Position numbers and translations under genes: made by a program. This document shows positions 63,437 to 64,000 of a stretch of DNA of 64,000 bases, piece by piece (position 1 is the first letter of the stretch; the number at the start of each line of letters is the position of its first letter). Under the pieces are notes generated by a model, which searched no databases, was not told the origin of the DNA, and saw only the letters and a program-made list of their open reading frames with translations. This DNA is from Microvirga terrestris (GTDB taxonomy: Bacteria; Pseudomonadota; Alphaproteobacteria; Rhizobiales; Beijerinckiaceae). Location of the stretch: positions 1 through 64,000 of the forward strand of contig NZ_JADQDN010000010.1 of assembly GCF_015694425.1 (NCBI RefSeq). The letters are read 5' to 3'.

Positions 63437-64000
63437 ATGACGGAATCCCTGTTCGGACAGGTCGAAGCCTTCGCGGGCGACCCGATCCTTTCGCTCAACG
63501 ACAGTTTCAAGACCGATCCGCGCCCCGAGAAGGTGAATCTCAGCATCGGCGTCTACACCGACGAGCAAGGACGCCTTCCGGTGCTGGACTCGGTTCGGGC
63601 CGCCTATGAGCGCAACGGCTTCGCGGAGCGGCCTTATCTCCCGATGGAGGGCCATCCGGCCTACCGCGAGGGCGTGCAGAAGCTGATCTTCGGCGCGGCT
63701 CATCCGGCTCTCACTGAGAAGCGGATTGCAACGATCCAGACCATCGGCGGCACGGGCGCGGTGGGTATCGCGGCCGATTTCCTTGCCAAGCACTGCCCCG
63801 GCCGGACGGTTCTGGTCAGCGACCCGACCTGGGACAACCATCACGGCCTGTTCCAGCGTGCCGGCTTCAAGACGACGACCTATTCCTATTGGAACCGAGC
63901 CAATCGGTCAGTCGACTTCGACGGCATGGTGAAGGCGCTGGAAGCCGCGGAGCCCGGCTCCATCGTGGTGATCCAGCCCGTCTGCCACAACCCCACCGGC
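63437..64000 (+). CDS. Aromatic/aspartate aminotransferase, N-terminal part (cut by window edge)
   Basis: The first 188 residues of a class I pyridoxal-phosphate aminotransferase of the AspC/TyrB group are present. SLFGQVEAFAGDPILSLNDSF and KVNLSIGVYTDEQGRLPVLD open the fold; IQTIGGTGAVGIAADFLAK binds the cofactor phosphate and VSDPTWDNHHGLFQRAGF follows. The window ends at QPVCHNPTG, the conserved NPTG loop; the Schiff-base lysine lies beyond. The ATG at 63437 has TTGGAG upstream. Whether it prefers aspartate or aromatic amino acids cannot be told. Confidence 0.9.
   Translation, partial: MTESLFGQVEAFAGDPILSLNDSFKTDPRPEKVNLSIGVYTDEQGRLPVLDSVRAAYERNGFAERPYLPMEGHPAYREGVQKLIFGAAHPALTEKRIATIQTIGGTGAVGIAADFLAKHCPGRTVLVSDPTWDNHHGLFQRAGFKTTTYSYWNRANRSVDFDGMVKALEAAEPGSIVVIQPVCHNPTG

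Noticed and set aside
1..64000. Signs of a mobile island, defence system, CRISPR array or biosynthetic gene cluster
   Set aside because: No transposase, integrase, restriction, toxin-antitoxin or repeat-spacer pattern was seen, and the only tRNA has no duplicated 3' end or integrase beside it; the content is housekeeping.

Overview
The window reads as ordinary chromosome of a high-GC alphaproteobacterium of the order Hyphomicrobiales (Rhizobiales), most likely near Methylobacteriaceae/Microvirga. That placement is inferred from gene content and gene order: a short aa3-type cytochrome oxidase subunit IV beside a three-gene transhydrogenase, cysteine-free L31 and 41-residue L36 proteins, the alphaproteobacterial regulators RcdA, TrcR, GapR and CpdR, and characteristic families such as DUF1036, DUF1192, DUF1244, DUF1465 and DUF2312. 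I see no phage, insertion sequence, integrase, CRISPR array, toxin-antitoxin pair or defence island. One tRNA (Val, GAC) is present.

Layout. 1-4.7 kb: truncated chemotaxis receptor, ABC exporter, rpmE, rcdA, DUF1192. 4.7-12.5 kb: quinone oxidoreductase, trcR, propionyl-CoA synthetase, TauE/SafE permease, two head-to-head DUF465 genes, purE-purK and rpsU. 12.6-18.2 kb: TPR lipoprotein, a nucleotidyltransferase and an acetyltransferase that overlap tail to tail, then coxIV-pntAA-pntAB-pntB. 18.3-24.3 kb: glycosyltransferase, ABC1 kinase, an alpha/beta-hydrolase fused to a class III nucleotide cyclase, and oligoendopeptidase F. 24.7-28.3 kb: two exported cell-wall proteins (L,D-transpeptidase and a DUF882/M15-like protein). 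28.4-34.5 kb: DUF1989, thioesterase, gapR, DUF1244, N-formylglutamate amidohydrolase, DMT transporter, DUF1036-pyk. 34.5-43.2 kb: hydrolase, TPR protein, rpmJ, tRNA-Val, cpdR, a second N-formylglutamate amidohydrolase, MFS transporter, hisN, another hydrolase, a small heat-shock gene and threonine aldolase. 43.2-50 kb: gltB-gltD behind a long, structured upstream region. 50-64 kb: DUF459 and lytic transglycosylase, galE/galU/kdsD, nfeD-SPFH, ferrochelatase, an HWE-type sensor kinase, 5'-nucleotidase, uracil-DNA glycosylase and the start of an aromatic/aspartate aminotransferase.

Genes that act together. RcdA and CpdR belong to the ClpXP pathway that removes CtrA. TrcR and GapR are also chromosome or cell-cycle factors, so four such regulators lie within 33 kb. 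GalE, GalU and KdsD supply UDP-sugars and the KDO precursor for the envelope; the L,D-transpeptidase, DUF882 protein and MltB-type transglycosylase act on peptidoglycan. GltBD and PntAB are linked through NADPH supply.

Most interesting signals. (1) The small heat-shock gene at 41490 has a 5' leader that folds by eye into a ROSE-type RNA thermometer with the diagnostic bulged G opposite the Shine-Dalgarno, behind a heat-shock-sigma-like promoter. (2) The hydrolase-cyclase fusion has two mutually exclusive 10-bp stems just upstream of its start, one of which would cover its ribosome site. (3) The gltB upstream region combines competing stems with a composite double-hairpin repeat that recurs, decayed or partial, at 4139 and 5708. 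(4) A hydrolase gene lacks a stop codon at its expected end and runs 159 bases antisense into hisN. None of these amounts to an undescribed multi-gene system; they are regulatory and architectural observations.
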